A DNA stretch of 64,000 nt, from NCBI RefSeq assembly GCF_947499945.1, contig NZ_CANMQD010000001.1, positions 434,001 through 498,000 of the forward strand, given 5' to 3'. The position numbers and the translations under genes are program-made. Shown here piece by piece: positions 25,032 through 34,758 of the stretch; the first letter of the stretch is position 1, and the number at the start of each line of letters is the position of its first letter. The notes beneath the pieces are model-generated. The model ran no database searches. It was given only the letters and a program-made list of their open reading frames with translations, and was not told the origin of the DNA. Origin of the DNA: an uncultured Sulfitobacter sp. (GTDB taxonomy: Bacteria; Pseudomonadota; Alphaproteobacteria; Rhodobacterales; Rhodobacteraceae).

Positions 25032-27631
25032 TGAGCCGCCACCAGCGCGTCCCAGCGCGGATTGCTGTCATCTAGGTGGCGCAGTGCACCCCAGCTGCCC
25101 CATTTGGTCGGCACATACACATCAGCATAGGCGTTGAACAAACGCCCCCCAGATGCAGTCCAGCCTGCCATCAACCCTTTATAAAGCTGTCCCATTTCGG
25201 CCGTGTAATTCAAATGTTGGAAGAAAGCCGCAAGCCGGTCGTCGTCGACTTGCGCACCGATACCAACGATATGGGTACCGCCCTCGTACATGATCAATTC
25301 AAGTCCTGCCTTCTTGGCGACTTCCGCGTGATATGGCCAAATGCGACTGGTCAGATCGCTGACCGTGTCAACGTTCTGCCCCGTGACCGAACCATCTGTC
25401 AGTTCCTGCGCCGCCAGCGCAGTCGCATAGTCATATTGTGCCGCATCAATCGCCTCCTGCCGCGCCGCTCCAGTTAGCCCCTGCGCCTTCGCCGCATCCG
25501 TCGCCCGCGCAAGGCTCTCGTCGAGCCAACCTGTAACTTGCTCGCCCCGCGCCTCAAGGCCCAGAATGCCACCGAAATAGCCCGTCACCGCGTAGGCGTC
25601 AAAGGCCTCGGACGGCTTTGCCTTCCCCTCAGCCACGACCAGCGGTGCGTTCAGAATGTTCTCCTCCAGCCCCAGCCAGCCTGTTTGGGTCGAGATCACG
25701 TTGACCAGCTTGGCCGCGCCTTCGCTGAACTCCTGCGACCAAATTCGTGCCACTTCGGCTGCACGCATGGCATAGAATTGCGTGCCGACATCGGCCTTGT
25801 TCCAGCGTGCCTGCGCCTGCCCATCGGCCCAGCGGGTTTGGGCAAACTGGAAATTCCATACCTCATTCGAATACTCCACATAGGCTGTCAGTTTCGGATC
25901 CAGCCCCCCCTGCACCACCCGCGCGAAATTGCGCACATAGACGTCATCGGCCAGATGCGGCATGTTAAACCACGCATTCTTGCCGAGACTGTTGACCAGT
26001 GCCAGCATCACCTCCAGTGGCACTCCTTTGTGCGCCCAACTGGCGTCCGTGACCAAGGGGCGGTCTTCCCAGCGTTCTTGGGTGGAATTGTTCGTCTCCA
26101 TCCAGTCCATAAACCGCAGCGTATCAAACGCAGCCATCCGCGCCGTCCAATCGGGATTAAACACCGCACCCCTCTCAAACAGCTCCAGTCGGTCCTCGCG
26201 CACAACCGTGATATTGCGCAGCGGATTGGCCGTGTTTGTTCGCTGGATGCGCAGTTCGACACTCCCCGGACCGGGGGTATAGTCAAAGCGCACTTCACCG
26301 CGCCCGTACCGGATATTTGTCGCACGGCCCGTAGGCTCAATCACCCCTGCCCCCTCATAGCGCAGCACATAGCGCCCCTGAAGCGATGGGGCCGCCCCCT
26401 GAGGAAGATCGCTCAGGATCAACGTTCCAACCGAGGCCGCACGGCGCGGCAGGCTACGTACCCAGCCATCGGCATCGATATGCCCCCCGTCGACCAATTC
26501 GGCATATTCAATCCCGCCAAACTGGTTCTTGAGGTGACCCAGCCACGGACGCGCGGTTTTCATCACATCAAGAAATGGTTGCTGCGCCGCCCAATCCGTC
26601 ACCGGCGCAAGACCCACAGCAATGGCTCCAACAGGCGCTTTACGTGGAGTTGAGCTGGCCTGAGGGGCCACAGATTGTGGCGCTGGTGCCGAAGCTTCTG
26701 GTTGTGGCACAAGTACAGGTGATTGTTCGGCCGGCGCAGGCTCTGGCGCAACTTGCGGCGCAGGAGGGGAACGCGGCTGTGCAGGGGTCACTGCGGCTGC
26801 CGCCCTGACAGGCGCTTGTGTAATTTCGCCCACCTCATATGCCTCAACCGCTTCGAGGGCGACCCGCTGCATCGCTTCGGCCATCGCAAATTCAAGCCCG
26901 TCAAATGTTTGACCGAAACGGTCCTTTACCACATGCGACAATCCCTCGGGACTGACCCCCGTCAGGACCGCATATTGCACCAGCGAGACAAAGTAGTGGC
27001 CGCGAGTATTAAGGTGAATATCATCGGCAAACACATCAGCGATACTGCTAAGACCTGGAACCTCCCCCGCAGCAATCGCGTCATCAAGCCGCGCGAGGGC
27101 CTGACCCGCCGGGATCAGCTGTATCCGCACTTCTGCATCTGCCTGCCCAGTGCGCAATAGGGCAACAATCCCCTCCCAATCGGCCAAATCTTCCTGAAGG
27201 CGCACGCGCCAAGGCGTGGCCGCTCCATTGTCAAACTCAACCGCTTCGCCCGTGCCGCTTTTTAAGCTGTGCCAAGTCTCTTGCACAAATACGCGTGCAT
27301 CCGCCTTACCGCTCAACGCAAGACCGGCAAAAGCCTGGGCATAAATCTCTGTCTCGCTCCATTGCAGGTGGTTAGCCAGCGGGATCGCCTCCGTGAGGAT
27401 AAGATCGGTCGTCTTGCCCTGCGGAAGCACGCGGCGTGCATCTATGCCCTGCGCCTCGTTCGACTTTTCCCAGTTATATTTTAGTGGCGCACCGTTGATG
27501 ATCTGCTCGCGCACCTCGACCTGTGAACTTGTCTCGCTCAGCGCCGCGTTCAGCATGTCAGGGCCTGTGGTCCCGAATAGGCTGTGGCCGACCATCACAA
27601 CCGAGAATATCGTACTCGCCAGATCGCTCAT
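25028..27631 (-). CDS. SGNH hydrolase fused to a clan GH-A-like glycoside hydrolase domain
   Basis: An 867-residue two-domain protein. Residues 1 to about 270 resemble an SGNH hydrolase: GHSL near residues 15 to 18 with candidate nucleophile Ser17, and DDIHLNTRGHY with a DxxH-type Asp/His near residues 203 to 206. Residues about 272 to 335 are a Pro/Ala-rich linker. The rest looks like a TIM-barrel glycoside hydrolase of clan GH-A: Asn-Glu in YVEYSNEVWN (Glu590, acid/base candidate) and Glu783 in MYEGG (nucleophile candidate). A beta-sandwich-like segment lies between (about 380 to 490). No signal peptide is visible, which is odd for a polysaccharide-acting enzyme. The start overlaps the previous stop (ATGA). 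Activity on the exopolysaccharide or its acyl groups is inferred. Confidence 0.7.
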   Translation of the reverse strand: MSDLASTIFSVVMVGHSLFGTTGPDMLNAALSETSSQVEVREQIINGAPLKYNWEKSNEAQGIDARRVLPQGKTTDLILTEAIPLANHLQWSETEIYAQAFAGLALSGKADARVFVQETWHSLKSGTGEAVEFDNGAATPWRVRLQEDLADWEGIVALLRTGQADAEVRIQLIPAGQALARLDDAIAAGEVPGLSSIADVFADDIHLNTRGHYFVSLVQYAVLTGVSPEGLSHVVKDRFGQTFDGLEFAMAEAMQRVALEAVEAYEVGEITQAPVRAAAAVTPAQPRSPPAPQVAPEPAPAEQSPVLVPQPEASAPAPQSVAPQASSTPRKAPVGAIAVGLAPVTDWAAQQPFLDVMKTARPWLGHLKNQFGGIEYAELVDGGHIDADGWVRSLPRRAASVGTLILSDLPQGAAPSLQGRYVLRYEGAGVIEPTGRATNIRYGRGEVRFDYTPGPGSVELRIQRTNTANPLRNITVVREDRLELFERGAVFNPDWTARMAAFDTLRFMDWMETNNSTQERWEDRPLVTDASWAHKGVPLEVMLALVNSLGKNAWFNMPHLADDVYVRNFARVVQGGLDPKLTAYVEYSNEVWNFQFAQTRWADGQAQARWNKADVGTQFYAMRAAEVARIWSQEFSEGAAKLVNVISTQTGWLGLEENILNAPLVVAEGKAKPSEAFDAYAVTGYFGGILGLEARGEQVTGWLDESLARATDAAKAQGLTGAARQEAIDAAQYDYATALAAQELTDGSVTGQNVDTVSDLTSRIWPYHAEVAKKAGLELIMYEGGTHIVGIGAQVDDDRLAAFFQHLNYTAEMGQLYKGLMAGWTASGGRLFNAYADVYVPTKWGSWGALRHLDDSNPRWDALVAAQ

Positions 27632-28578
27632 GCTGAAAATCCGTTATAGGGGTTGGCGCGCACGACATCCCAGACGACCTGCTGCATAAGAGCTGCTGCC
27701 GCTGCATCTGGTGCATCCGCATGTGTTTCGTCCGCACGCAAAAGCGCAAAGGGAAGACCGACTGGGCTGCGCTGATAAAGGCTTGCGTAATGGGTGAGCG
27801 CGATAAGATAAGCGCCCAGATCGCTCAGATGGATCGTATCCACCTCACCCTCAGGCGTCCGCGCCAACAGGGCATCACGGTTATCGATATTGCCCACACC
27901 GCCCTTAGCATCCACCGCGCGCACAAATGCGGCCAGTACCTGACCGCCCGGAATGACATAAATCGGCGCACCGATATGACCTGCTGCCGGTAACGTTATT
28001 CGCTCCATCCACAATTCGTCAAAATCACTGTCGATCCGCTTAAGCCACCCCGCCGGATCGTCGGTATTGTGCCACGTCTCATACACATAGAGCCGCACAT
28101 CGGAGCGCGCGTCCCGCGCCAGCCCTGCCCAGCTTGCCAGATATTCGGGGCTATTGTGATATTTAATTGCATCGGTCAGTTCTACCATCTCGGTCAGGAC
28201 AACAGCGTCATATCCCGCTCCTTCAAGCGCCTCACGGGCGGGCAGGAATTTGGGGTGGTCGTTCTCGGTGTCAAAGCCGTTTACTGGTACATCAGGATAC
28301 CAATGTGACCGTAGTGGCGTGCCCCATCCCAGCTGGCTGGCATAATCGTGTCCCGCTGGTGCAAGCTGCGCAAGCATCGCGGGCATATCACGCCCCACCA
28401 ACGAATGACCCAGATGATACACATTGAGCGGTCCGTCGGGTGCGTCTACCGTCCGTTTATAACTTTTTCGGCCTTGAGAAATACGCCACAAACGCGAGCC
28501 GCCCACACCGACCATACCGGCACCCGCCACAACAAGCACAGCTGCGCCCAACCGCAGTATCGTCCGCCGTGTCACCAT
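27628..28578 (-). CDS. exported SGNH-type hydrolase
   Basis: A 316-residue protein with a Tat-like signal (RRTILRLGAAVLVVAGAG). The mature part has GHSLVG (candidate nucleophile Ser) and near the C-terminus DTIHLSDLGAYL with Asp/His, the same block layout as the first domain of the next gene, so the two are probably paralogues. The family includes esterases that add or remove acyl groups on sugars. The ATG at 28578 follows AAGGAG. It starts 13 bases after the phosphopantetheinyl transferase gene and overlaps the next gene by 4 bases. Confidence 0.72.
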   Translation of the reverse strand: MVTRRTILRLGAAVLVVAGAGMVGVGGSRLWRISQGRKSYKRTVDAPDGPLNVYHLGHSLVGRDMPAMLAQLAPAGHDYASQLGWGTPLRSHWYPDVPVNGFDTENDHPKFLPAREALEGAGYDAVVLTEMVELTDAIKYHNSPEYLASWAGLARDARSDVRLYVYETWHNTDDPAGWLKRIDSDFDELWMERITLPAAGHIGAPIYVIPGGQVLAAFVRAVDAKGGVGNIDNRDALLARTPEGEVDTIHLSDLGAYLIALTHYASLYQRSPVGLPFALLRADETHADAPDAAAAALMQQVVWDVVRANPYNGFSA

Positions 28579-28591
28579 GCCAATCGCTCCT

Positions 28592-29296
28592 TCACCCGTT
28601 CAATATTCTCGTATTGCCAGAGTGCCTAATGGCGACGCCCGTGACAAGCAGCCCCGCCGCATGGGCAAATCTGCCGTGTAGAATTTCGCCAGTGTTAAAG
28701 GGCCCTTGCGCGGTGCAAAAGCTTGCCTCGAAATGACTTCCTTTACGGTCGATCGCCAATTCTAGAACATCAAACCCGAAAAGCAGACCCGTCACAGGAT
28801 ATTGCGCCTTATAACATGCCTCCTTGGCCGAAAAGATCAGCTTTGCCATCAGTCCCCGCTCATGCTCGGGTTGCGTGCCTAGCCAAAGCCGCTCTGCCTT
28901 TGTGCAAACCTCTGCAATTAGCAGCGCATCAAGGGCAGTAGCTTCTTCCAGATCAACGCCTATACCCGCCCATTCACAAGATTTACCCACCACGGCAACA
29001 CAGGCCGTTTTTGAGTGAGAGATACTTCCCGTCATCCCGTCAGGCCAGATTGGCGCACGGGTTTGCGCCATTAAAACAGGCTGCTCGGGCAATGAAATCG
29101 CACGCATCGCGGCACGCGCAGCAGTACGGCCTGTGTGAAACTCCACAATACGCGCGGGAATGGCATCCCGTACCGCTCCAGCCTCGGCTGGATAAGGTTG
29201 CGGGGGCACTGATGTCAGATCACCCGCCGCCACTCCAAGCCCTGGTGGCAAAACCGCTGTTGTAAGCGCCGCTACAAGGGCCGGATCGGGGTTCAC
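28592..29296 (-). CDS. Sfp/EntD-type 4'-phosphopantetheinyl transferase
   Basis: A 234-residue enzyme that attaches the phosphopantetheine arm of CoA to carrier-protein serines. Motifs seen are GSISHS, GIGVDLEE with metal ligands Asp115 and Glu117, and FSAKEACYKAQYP with Lys158, Glu159 and Lys163. The start is a GTG overlapping the NRPS stop codon (GTGA). Its place between NRPS and hydrolase genes shows that it serves the carrier domains of the neighbouring NRPS and PKS (inference, strong). Confidence 0.93.
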   Translation of the reverse strand: MNPDPALVAALTTAVLPPGLGVAAGDLTSVPPQPYPAEAGAVRDAIPARIVEFHTGRTAARAAMRAISLPEQPVLMAQTRAPIWPDGMTGSISHSKTACVAVVGKSCEWAGIGVDLEEATALDALLIAEVCTKAERLWLGTQPEHERGLMAKLIFSAKEACYKAQYPVTGLLFGFDVLELAIDRKGSHFEASFCTAQGPFNTGEILHGRFAHAAGLLVTGVAIRHSGNTRILNG

Positions 29297-32200
29297 GATC
29301 CCGCCTTGGCCCGACCTGCCCGCATGGCACGGCGCTTCGACATTGTTTCCGTCTTGGCTGGCGCATTCTCGGGCGCTGCCTCGACGGGTGCCGTCGCTTT
29401 GCCTTTGTCCAGATGTCCTGCCAACCCTTCGAGCGTGGGGAAACGGAAGATATCTGTGATCCCCAACTTGTCGACACCCAGCGCCGCCTTGATGTCGCGG
29501 TGCGCCTGAACAGCGAGCAACGAATGACCGCCCAGCGCAAAGAAATTATCTGTCGGACGGATGTTTGAGACCCCCAGAATGGCACTCCAAACCGCAGCAA
29601 TTGCCGCTTGTGTGCCCCCTTCAGGGGCGATCTCGGCCCCCGCATCATCCACCACGGCACCCGTCTTTGGCGCAGGCGCAGGCAACGCTTTGCGGTCTAT
29701 CTTTTTGTTGGGTGTCAACGGCATATTTGCCACTTCGACGATCCGCGCAGGAACCATGATATCCGGCAAACGCGCAGCTAAGGCGTGACGCAAAGCATCC
29801 TCGTTGACGTCATTGCCCACCACATAGCCAACCAGTTGCGCCCCCCCGGGGGCATCGCGTGCGACAACGATAGCTTGGGCAATCCCGTTTTGCGAAGAGA
29901 GCGCCGTTTCGATCTCGCCCAGTTCAATCCGGTGGCCACGAATTTTCACCTGATCATCCGCACGCCCCATGAACCCGAGCGTACCATCGCTGCGCCACGC
30001 GGCCAAATCGCCTGTGCGGTACATGCGACCCTCACCAAACGGGTTGTCCACAAACCGCTCCGCCGTCATTTCAGGGCGTGCATGATAGCCTTGGGTCACC
30101 CCGTCGCCTGCGATGTACAACTCTCCCGCCACACCCGTAGGGCGCGGTGCAAGCGTGTCATCCAGAACATATACCTGCGTATTGGCGATGGGTGTACCAA
30201 TGGCAGCCGTACTTTCGGCATGTGTGACCATCTGTGTCGTGGACCAGATCGTCGTCTCTGTCGGGCCGTACATGTTCTGCACGTAGCCCCCACAGGCCTC
30301 AATCAGCTCCGCAGCCAAGGCACCGGGCAGAGCTTCGCCCCCTACCATCAACTGCGTAACACCAGCTAGGGCATGCCGCGCCTCGTCGTTCATCACCAGC
30401 ATCTGCGCCATGGAGGGCGTACACTGCATGTGGCTCACCTTGTGGCGTATCAGTTGCGCGGCGAGGGAAAAGTCATCCTCCTCCAGCGCCGAGCCTGCAT
30501 TACTTCGTGCCAGAACTTCGGCCAATGGCTTTAGCCCCTCCAACACCATATCTACGTCGATGCCGTAGTCGATGAGGCAGGCGATTTCATCCACACCGAT
30601 CCGCTTAAGTTCCTCGGTGCGTGCCACGGCATCCTCAATCGTGCCGAACATGCCACTGTCGTTGAAATAGCGCTGGAAGGCGAATTCGAGGATCGCTTCC
30701 ATCTCTTCTTCGTCCAGCCCGCTCATATCCATCTCGAAGGCGTTGTTCACACCTTTGGGCCGCTTGAACGCGGGGAAGGCCCACGCGTATTGCTTGATCA
30801 GGCCAGCAGCAGCACGCAAGTAATCTTTCATCGGCTCACGTGCGATTTCTTCTGCATGCTCGCGCGTTTCGGACAGGTAGGTGTGAAGCATCAGCGTCAC
30901 CTTGAAATCCGCAGGATCATGACCCGCGCCGCGCAGGGCAGCGTGGTATATCTTGATCTTGTCGGCGACCTCGGCAACGGATTGCCCCAACAAGTGGGTG
31001 AGGACATTGGCCCCGATCTCGCCCGCCTCGCGCCATGTGTCGGGATTGCCCGCCGTGGTCACCCAAACGGGCAGCTCTTTCGAGACAGGGCGCGGCTGTG
31101 TCAGCACGTCGAACCCTTTGCCATCTTTCGTCGGGAAGTTGACCTTTTCTCCGCGCCACAGACTGCGTAGCTGGTCGATGCTTTCGTACATCGCCAGTTT
31201 GTTGTTGGGCGGTGTGTTCTCGGGGCGAAGCACAAAATCATCAGGCTGCCATCCACTGGCAATGGCCAGTCCCACACGCCCGTTGGTCAGGTTATCAATG
31301 ACTGCCCATTCCTCTGCGATCCGCGCAGGATGGTGCAAGGGTGCGACGCACGAACCCGCCCGCACGGCAAGGTTTTGGGTGACTGCCGCCACTGCCGCAC
31401 CTGTTACCGAAGGGTTCGGGTAAGGCCCACCAAAGGCGTGGAAGTGCCGCTCTGGCGTCCAGACGGCGTTGAACCCATGAGCATCCGCAAACTTGGCGCC
31501 TTCCAACAGCAAGCGATATTTCTCAGGGCCGATGCCATCGTCATTGCCCCAGTAAAACAGGTTAAAGTCGATCTTGCGGTCAGATACTGCAATAGGGCCG
31601 CGAGACAGTTCCGTGCGGCTATCGTCACCTGCCAGCACCAGTTTGAAGCCGCGTGACAGCGTCCAGAACAGCTCCAGCACCGAAATATCAAACGACAGGC
31701 TGGTCACCGCCAGCCATGCGTTGCCTGCACGATACTCAATGCGCTGATCCATCCCGGCAAAGAAGTTTGCAACATTACCGTGGCCGACCATGACCCCCTT
31801 GGGCGTACCCGTGGAGCCTGACGTATAAATGAGATAAGCAAGCGTTTCCGCATCCGCGCCCACATCGGGGTTTGTGTCGGCTGCATCATTCAATGCCGTG
31901 TCGGTATCCAGCACCAACAGCTTGGCGTCGCCCTTGGGCAGCGTATCCGCCAGAGCCGATTGCGTGACAATCACAGGTGCGCCGCTGTCGGCGATGTAAT
32001 GCGCAATGCGGTCCGCAGGGTATGCAGGATCGAGAGGCACATACGCGCCCCCCGCTTTCAAGATACCCAACGCGCCAATCAGCAAATCCGTGTTGCGCGA
32101 AGTCGCAAGGCCCACAGGCGTGCCCGTGGTGACACCTTCGGCAATCAACCGGTGCGCCAGTTTGTTCGCAGCTTTGTTGAGCGTATCATAGCTGAGGGTT

Positions 32201-33783
32201 TCTTCTTCGAACACCAGTGCTGTCGCCTCTGGTGTTCGGGCAACCTGCGCCTCGAATGCCATGTGGATTGGAGTGGCATCATACTCTGTCTGCGTCGCGT
32301 TCCATTTCTCCAACAAGACCAATCGCTCCGCCTCTGGCAAACCCGCCCCACCGCCCAGCACATGCGAAACACGTGCCTCGAAAAGATCCATCGCAGCATC
32401 GCTCAGCAGACCGCTATCGCCATGAAGTGTGATCGCATCGTCATCAACCTGCGCTGTCAGCGTGCTTCCCGTCATTGGCGTATCGGCAATTATGATGGCT
32501 GGCATCTCAACGTTTATCGCGCCATCGCGGAGCGGTAAATCGGTTGCGAAACCACCCGTCTTTCTAATTCGTTCAAGCTGGCTTTCCAGTGGCGCAGAAC
32601 TGAGCAGCGGCACCCATGAAGACGCAAACCCGTCAGCGGCAGGGGTCACGGCATAGCCAATGTCACCACCCTCCTGCCCCGCACCTAATTGCATTGCGGA
32701 CAAAACCGCAGCTAAGGCGTCAAAGCGATCAGCACCCTTTGGCAAGGCAATGTCCCGTTGTGTCCAGGCCCCCGAAGCCACTCCTTGCGCCAAAGGCACG
32801 GGCAGCGCCTCCATCAAGGTCAATCTCGCCCGCCAATATGTCTCGTCACGCAGCAACGCTTCATGCGCGTCGGTATGAATCGAAGACACAAGATCAAGCT
32901 GCGTTCCAACCTCGGGCAAAGTCTCCTCCGCCAGTGCTGTCAAACCTGTCAACGCTACAGCGCCGTCAGCAGTGCCAACAACGAGACGGTCCGTCCCCAC
33001 TTCCAAAACCACGCCAGCATCACCGGAAACATCAACAGCCTCAGCGGCGGAAACAGCAAACACCGCATCGCCCAGCGCAATCTTTGCCATGCCAAGCGGG
33101 TTCCAATAGCCGCCAAAATCAAGCCCACGGAGCAGCGCACAAATCTGCACTGAGCTCTGGCTGAAATTAATCAAGCCCAATACCGCTGGCCGTTGGTTCC
33201 GCGCAAAGTAGCTGCGCAGGCTCAGGTCTTGGGGACTGCGCTCCAACGCGTCCGCCTCCAACTGTGCCATCACGCGGCCAAAGCTCTCCATACCCGCAGC
33301 ATAGCATTTCGAATTGAGGCTAAAGGCCGTATCATCTCCTGCGATATCAATCAGCTCCTGCGCCAGCAGATCTCCCTCGTCGACACCGCCCTCGATCATA
33401 TGCCAGCTTACACCATGCTGCGCTTCGCCGTTGATAATTGCCCATGCAGGCGTATTCAAACCCGCGTAGCGCGGCAGCGGGCCGTCATGGAAGTTCACCG
33501 CCCCTTTGGTCGCGAGCGCAAGCGCTGCCTCTGGTATAATCCGCAAATTCGCAATGCTGAGAAGCCAGTCAAACGGCGCCAGCTCCGCCTCAATCAGATC
33601 GGCAGGCTTGGCCAGTACCCGCACGCCCTGCCCCTCGGCCCAGTTGCGCACATCTTCATCCGTGGTGACCACCGCGACAACGTTGTGGCCCCCCGCAATG
33701 ATCGTATCCGCACAAGCAATGGTCAGCGATTGATCCCCGAGGATCACGCAGGAATAGGCAGCAGCATTGAAGGGAGCAGTCAT
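29293..33783 (-). CDS. NRPS: formyltransferase, A domain split by luciferase-like monooxygenase, PCP
   Basis: A 1496-residue single-module synthetase. Residues 1 to 180: formyltransferase domain like Met-tRNA formyltransferase (NFHDGPLP with Asn97 and His99; Asp135 in GGVDEGD). Residues 195 to 285: its C-terminal subdomain. Residues 300 to 495: a remnant resembling the end of a condensation domain, without the HHxxxDG motif. Residues 505 to 725 and 1097 to 1367: adenylation domain (YTSGSTGTPKG at 653, LSFDIS, then NMYGPTET at 1170, YRTGD, Lys1361). Residues 736 to 1095, between A4 and A5: an FMN-dependent luciferase-like monooxygenase of the MupA/Atu3671 kind. Residues 1390 to 1460: PCP with Ser1421. 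Start and end overlap the neighbours (ATGA and GTGA). It probably loads, oxidises and N-formylates an amino acid and passes it to the PKS. Confidence 0.92.
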   Translation of the reverse strand: MTAPFNAAAYSCVILGDQSLTIACADTIIAGGHNVVAVVTTDEDVRNWAEGQGVRVLAKPADLIEAELAPFDWLLSIANLRIIPEAALALATKGAVNFHDGPLPRYAGLNTPAWAIINGEAQHGVSWHMIEGGVDEGDLLAQELIDIAGDDTAFSLNSKCYAAGMESFGRVMAQLEADALERSPQDLSLRSYFARNQRPAVLGLINFSQSSVQICALLRGLDFGGYWNPLGMAKIALGDAVFAVSAAEAVDVSGDAGVVLEVGTDRLVVGTADGAVALTGLTALAEETLPEVGTQLDLVSSIHTDAHEALLRDETYWRARLTLMEALPVPLAQGVASGAWTQRDIALPKGADRFDALAAVLSAMQLGAGQEGGDIGYAVTPAADGFASSWVPLLSSAPLESQLERIRKTGGFATDLPLRDGAINVEMPAIIIADTPMTGSTLTAQVDDDAITLHGDSGLLSDAAMDLFEARVSHVLGGGAGLPEAERLVLLEKWNATQTEYDATPIHMAFEAQVARTPEATALVFEEETLSYDTLNKAANKLAHRLIAEGVTTGTPVGLATSRNTDLLIGALGILKAGGAYVPLDPAYPADRIAHYIADSGAPVIVTQSALADTLPKGDAKLLVLDTDTALNDAADTNPDVGADAETLAYLIYTSGSTGTPKGVMVGHGNVANFFAGMDQRIEYRAGNAWLAVTSLSFDISVLELFWTLSRGFKLVLAGDDSRTELSRGPIAVSDRKIDFNLFYWGNDDGIGPEKYRLLLEGAKFADAHGFNAVWTPERHFHAFGGPYPNPSVTGAAVAAVTQNLAVRAGSCVAPLHHPARIAEEWAVIDNLTNGRVGLAIASGWQPDDFVLRPENTPPNNKLAMYESIDQLRSLWRGEKVNFPTKDGKGFDVLTQPRPVSKELPVWVTTAGNPDTWREAGEIGANVLTHLLGQSVAEVADKIKIYHAALRGAGHDPADFKVTLMLHTYLSETREHAEEIAREPMKDYLRAAAGLIKQYAWAFPAFKRPKGVNNAFEMDMSGLDEEEMEAILEFAFQRYFNDSGMFGTIEDAVARTEELKRIGVDEIACLIDYGIDVDMVLEGLKPLAEVLARSNAGSALEEDDFSLAAQLIRHKVSHMQCTPSMAQMLVMNDEARHALAGVTQLMVGGEALPGALAAELIEACGGYVQNMYGPTETTIWSTTQMVTHAESTAAIGTPIANTQVYVLDDTLAPRPTGVAGELYIAGDGVTQGYHARPEMTAERFVDNPFGEGRMYRTGDLAAWRSDGTLGFMGRADDQVKIRGHRIELGEIETALSSQNGIAQAIVVARDAPGGAQLVGYVVGNDVNEDALRHALAARLPDIMVPARIVEVANMPLTPNKKIDRKALPAPAPKTGAVVDDAGAEIAPEGGTQAAIAAVWSAILGVSNIRPTDNFFALGGHSLLAVQAHRDIKAALGVDKLGITDIFRFPTLEGLAGHLDKGKATAPVEAAPENAPAKTETMSKRRAMRAGRAKAGS

Positions 33784-34754
33784 GAGCGGTCCTCCGGGAA
33801 CAGGCGGTAAGGTGTAGCAGAATGGGTAATCAGATCACGCAGGAACCAGCGGGGATCTTGTGGCGGCCTGCCGGAAATGGCCATCCGCAGGCGGTGCAAA
33901 ATACCGCCCAGTACGTGGGCAGTCAGCGCTAAAGCAGCGTATATCCGACCGTGGTTCTTGATAAAATAATGGCGGCGCGAGTCGTACCAATAGGACGGCA
34001 TGCGCCGCGTAGTCTTCATGCCCGTCGAGACGGAGCCGATGTGCACAACGCGGCTGTCAGTCACGTACCAGCAAGTCCAACCTGCACGCGCAGCCCGTAA
34101 ACACAGGTCCGTTTCCTCGAAGTACAAAAAGAACGTCTCGTCGAAGGTTCCGATCTCGTCCAGCATTGATGCCCGCATCATCATGCTAGCACCCGCGCTC
34201 CAATCCACCTGACTGGTCGCTTGTGGTTGGGGCATCGGCACAGGTGCATCAGGCAAGAAGCGCTCGATCAGGCCAAGGCGTGCAGCGCCGACAAACTCTC
34301 CTGCGATGCTGGGAAAGCGGAAAGCCGTGGTGTGGACAACATTGTCTTCACCGCGCACGTGACTGCATGCGATGCCAGCTTGAGGGTTCGCCTCAAGATG
34401 ATCCATCAGCGCCTTCGTACATCCCGTATCGGGAAAGGCATCGGAATTCAGAATATAGTAATAGTCAGGCCTGCTTCCGTCACTCAGCGTCATGCGCAAA
34501 CCGATATTATTGCCCGCCCCAAAGCCGCCATTCACGGATGAAGCCACAACACGAACCAATCCCCCTTCGCCCCAACCGCGCCCCGCAACCTCATTGAAGA
34601 TTTTCTCGAACGATCCATCGCCCGAAGCATTATCCACGATAACCAACTCCCCGCCCACACTGTGCAGATCAGCCAACGCAGCCTCCGCTGCCTGAAGGGT
34701 CATGGCAGCAGTCCGAAAGTTAAGTAGAATGCAAAGAACCGATGGTTGGGCCAT
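33780..34754 (-). CDS. glycosyltransferase family 2 (WbbL/rhamnosyltransferase-like)
   Basis: A 324-residue GT-A enzyme. VLCILLNFRTA starts the domain, IVDNASGDGS and NGGFGAGNNIGLR follow, LNSDAFP marks the DXD-like site, and FFLYFEETDLCLRAARAGW is the typical acceptor-site block. The start is ATG at 34754 with GGAG 7 bases upstream, 4 bases after the PKS stop. The stop overlaps the NRPS start (ATGA). A glycosyltransferase gene placed between PKS and NRPS suggests that the assembly-line product is glycosylated or joined to the glycan (inference). Confidence 0.9.
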   Translation of the reverse strand: MAQPSVLCILLNFRTAAMTLQAAEAALADLHSVGGELVIVDNASGDGSFEKIFNEVAGRGWGEGGLVRVVASSVNGGFGAGNNIGLRMTLSDGSRPDYYYILNSDAFPDTGCTKALMDHLEANPQAGIACSHVRGEDNVVHTTAFRFPSIAGEFVGAARLGLIERFLPDAPVPMPQPQATSQVDWSAGASMMMRASMLDEIGTFDETFFLYFEETDLCLRAARAGWTCWYVTDSRVVHIGSVSTGMKTTRRMPSYWYDSRRHYFIKNHGRIYAALALTAHVLGGILHRLRMAISGRPPQDPRWFLRDLITHSATPYRLFPEDRS

Positions 34755-34758
34755 AAGA

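Noticed and set aside
25538..26653. A 371-codon plus-strand frame opposite the SGNH-GH gene, and a 398-codon frame at 34702-35898 opposite the PKS end.
   Set aside because: Composition is that of reverse-strand shadow frames; the minus-strand genes have clear domains.
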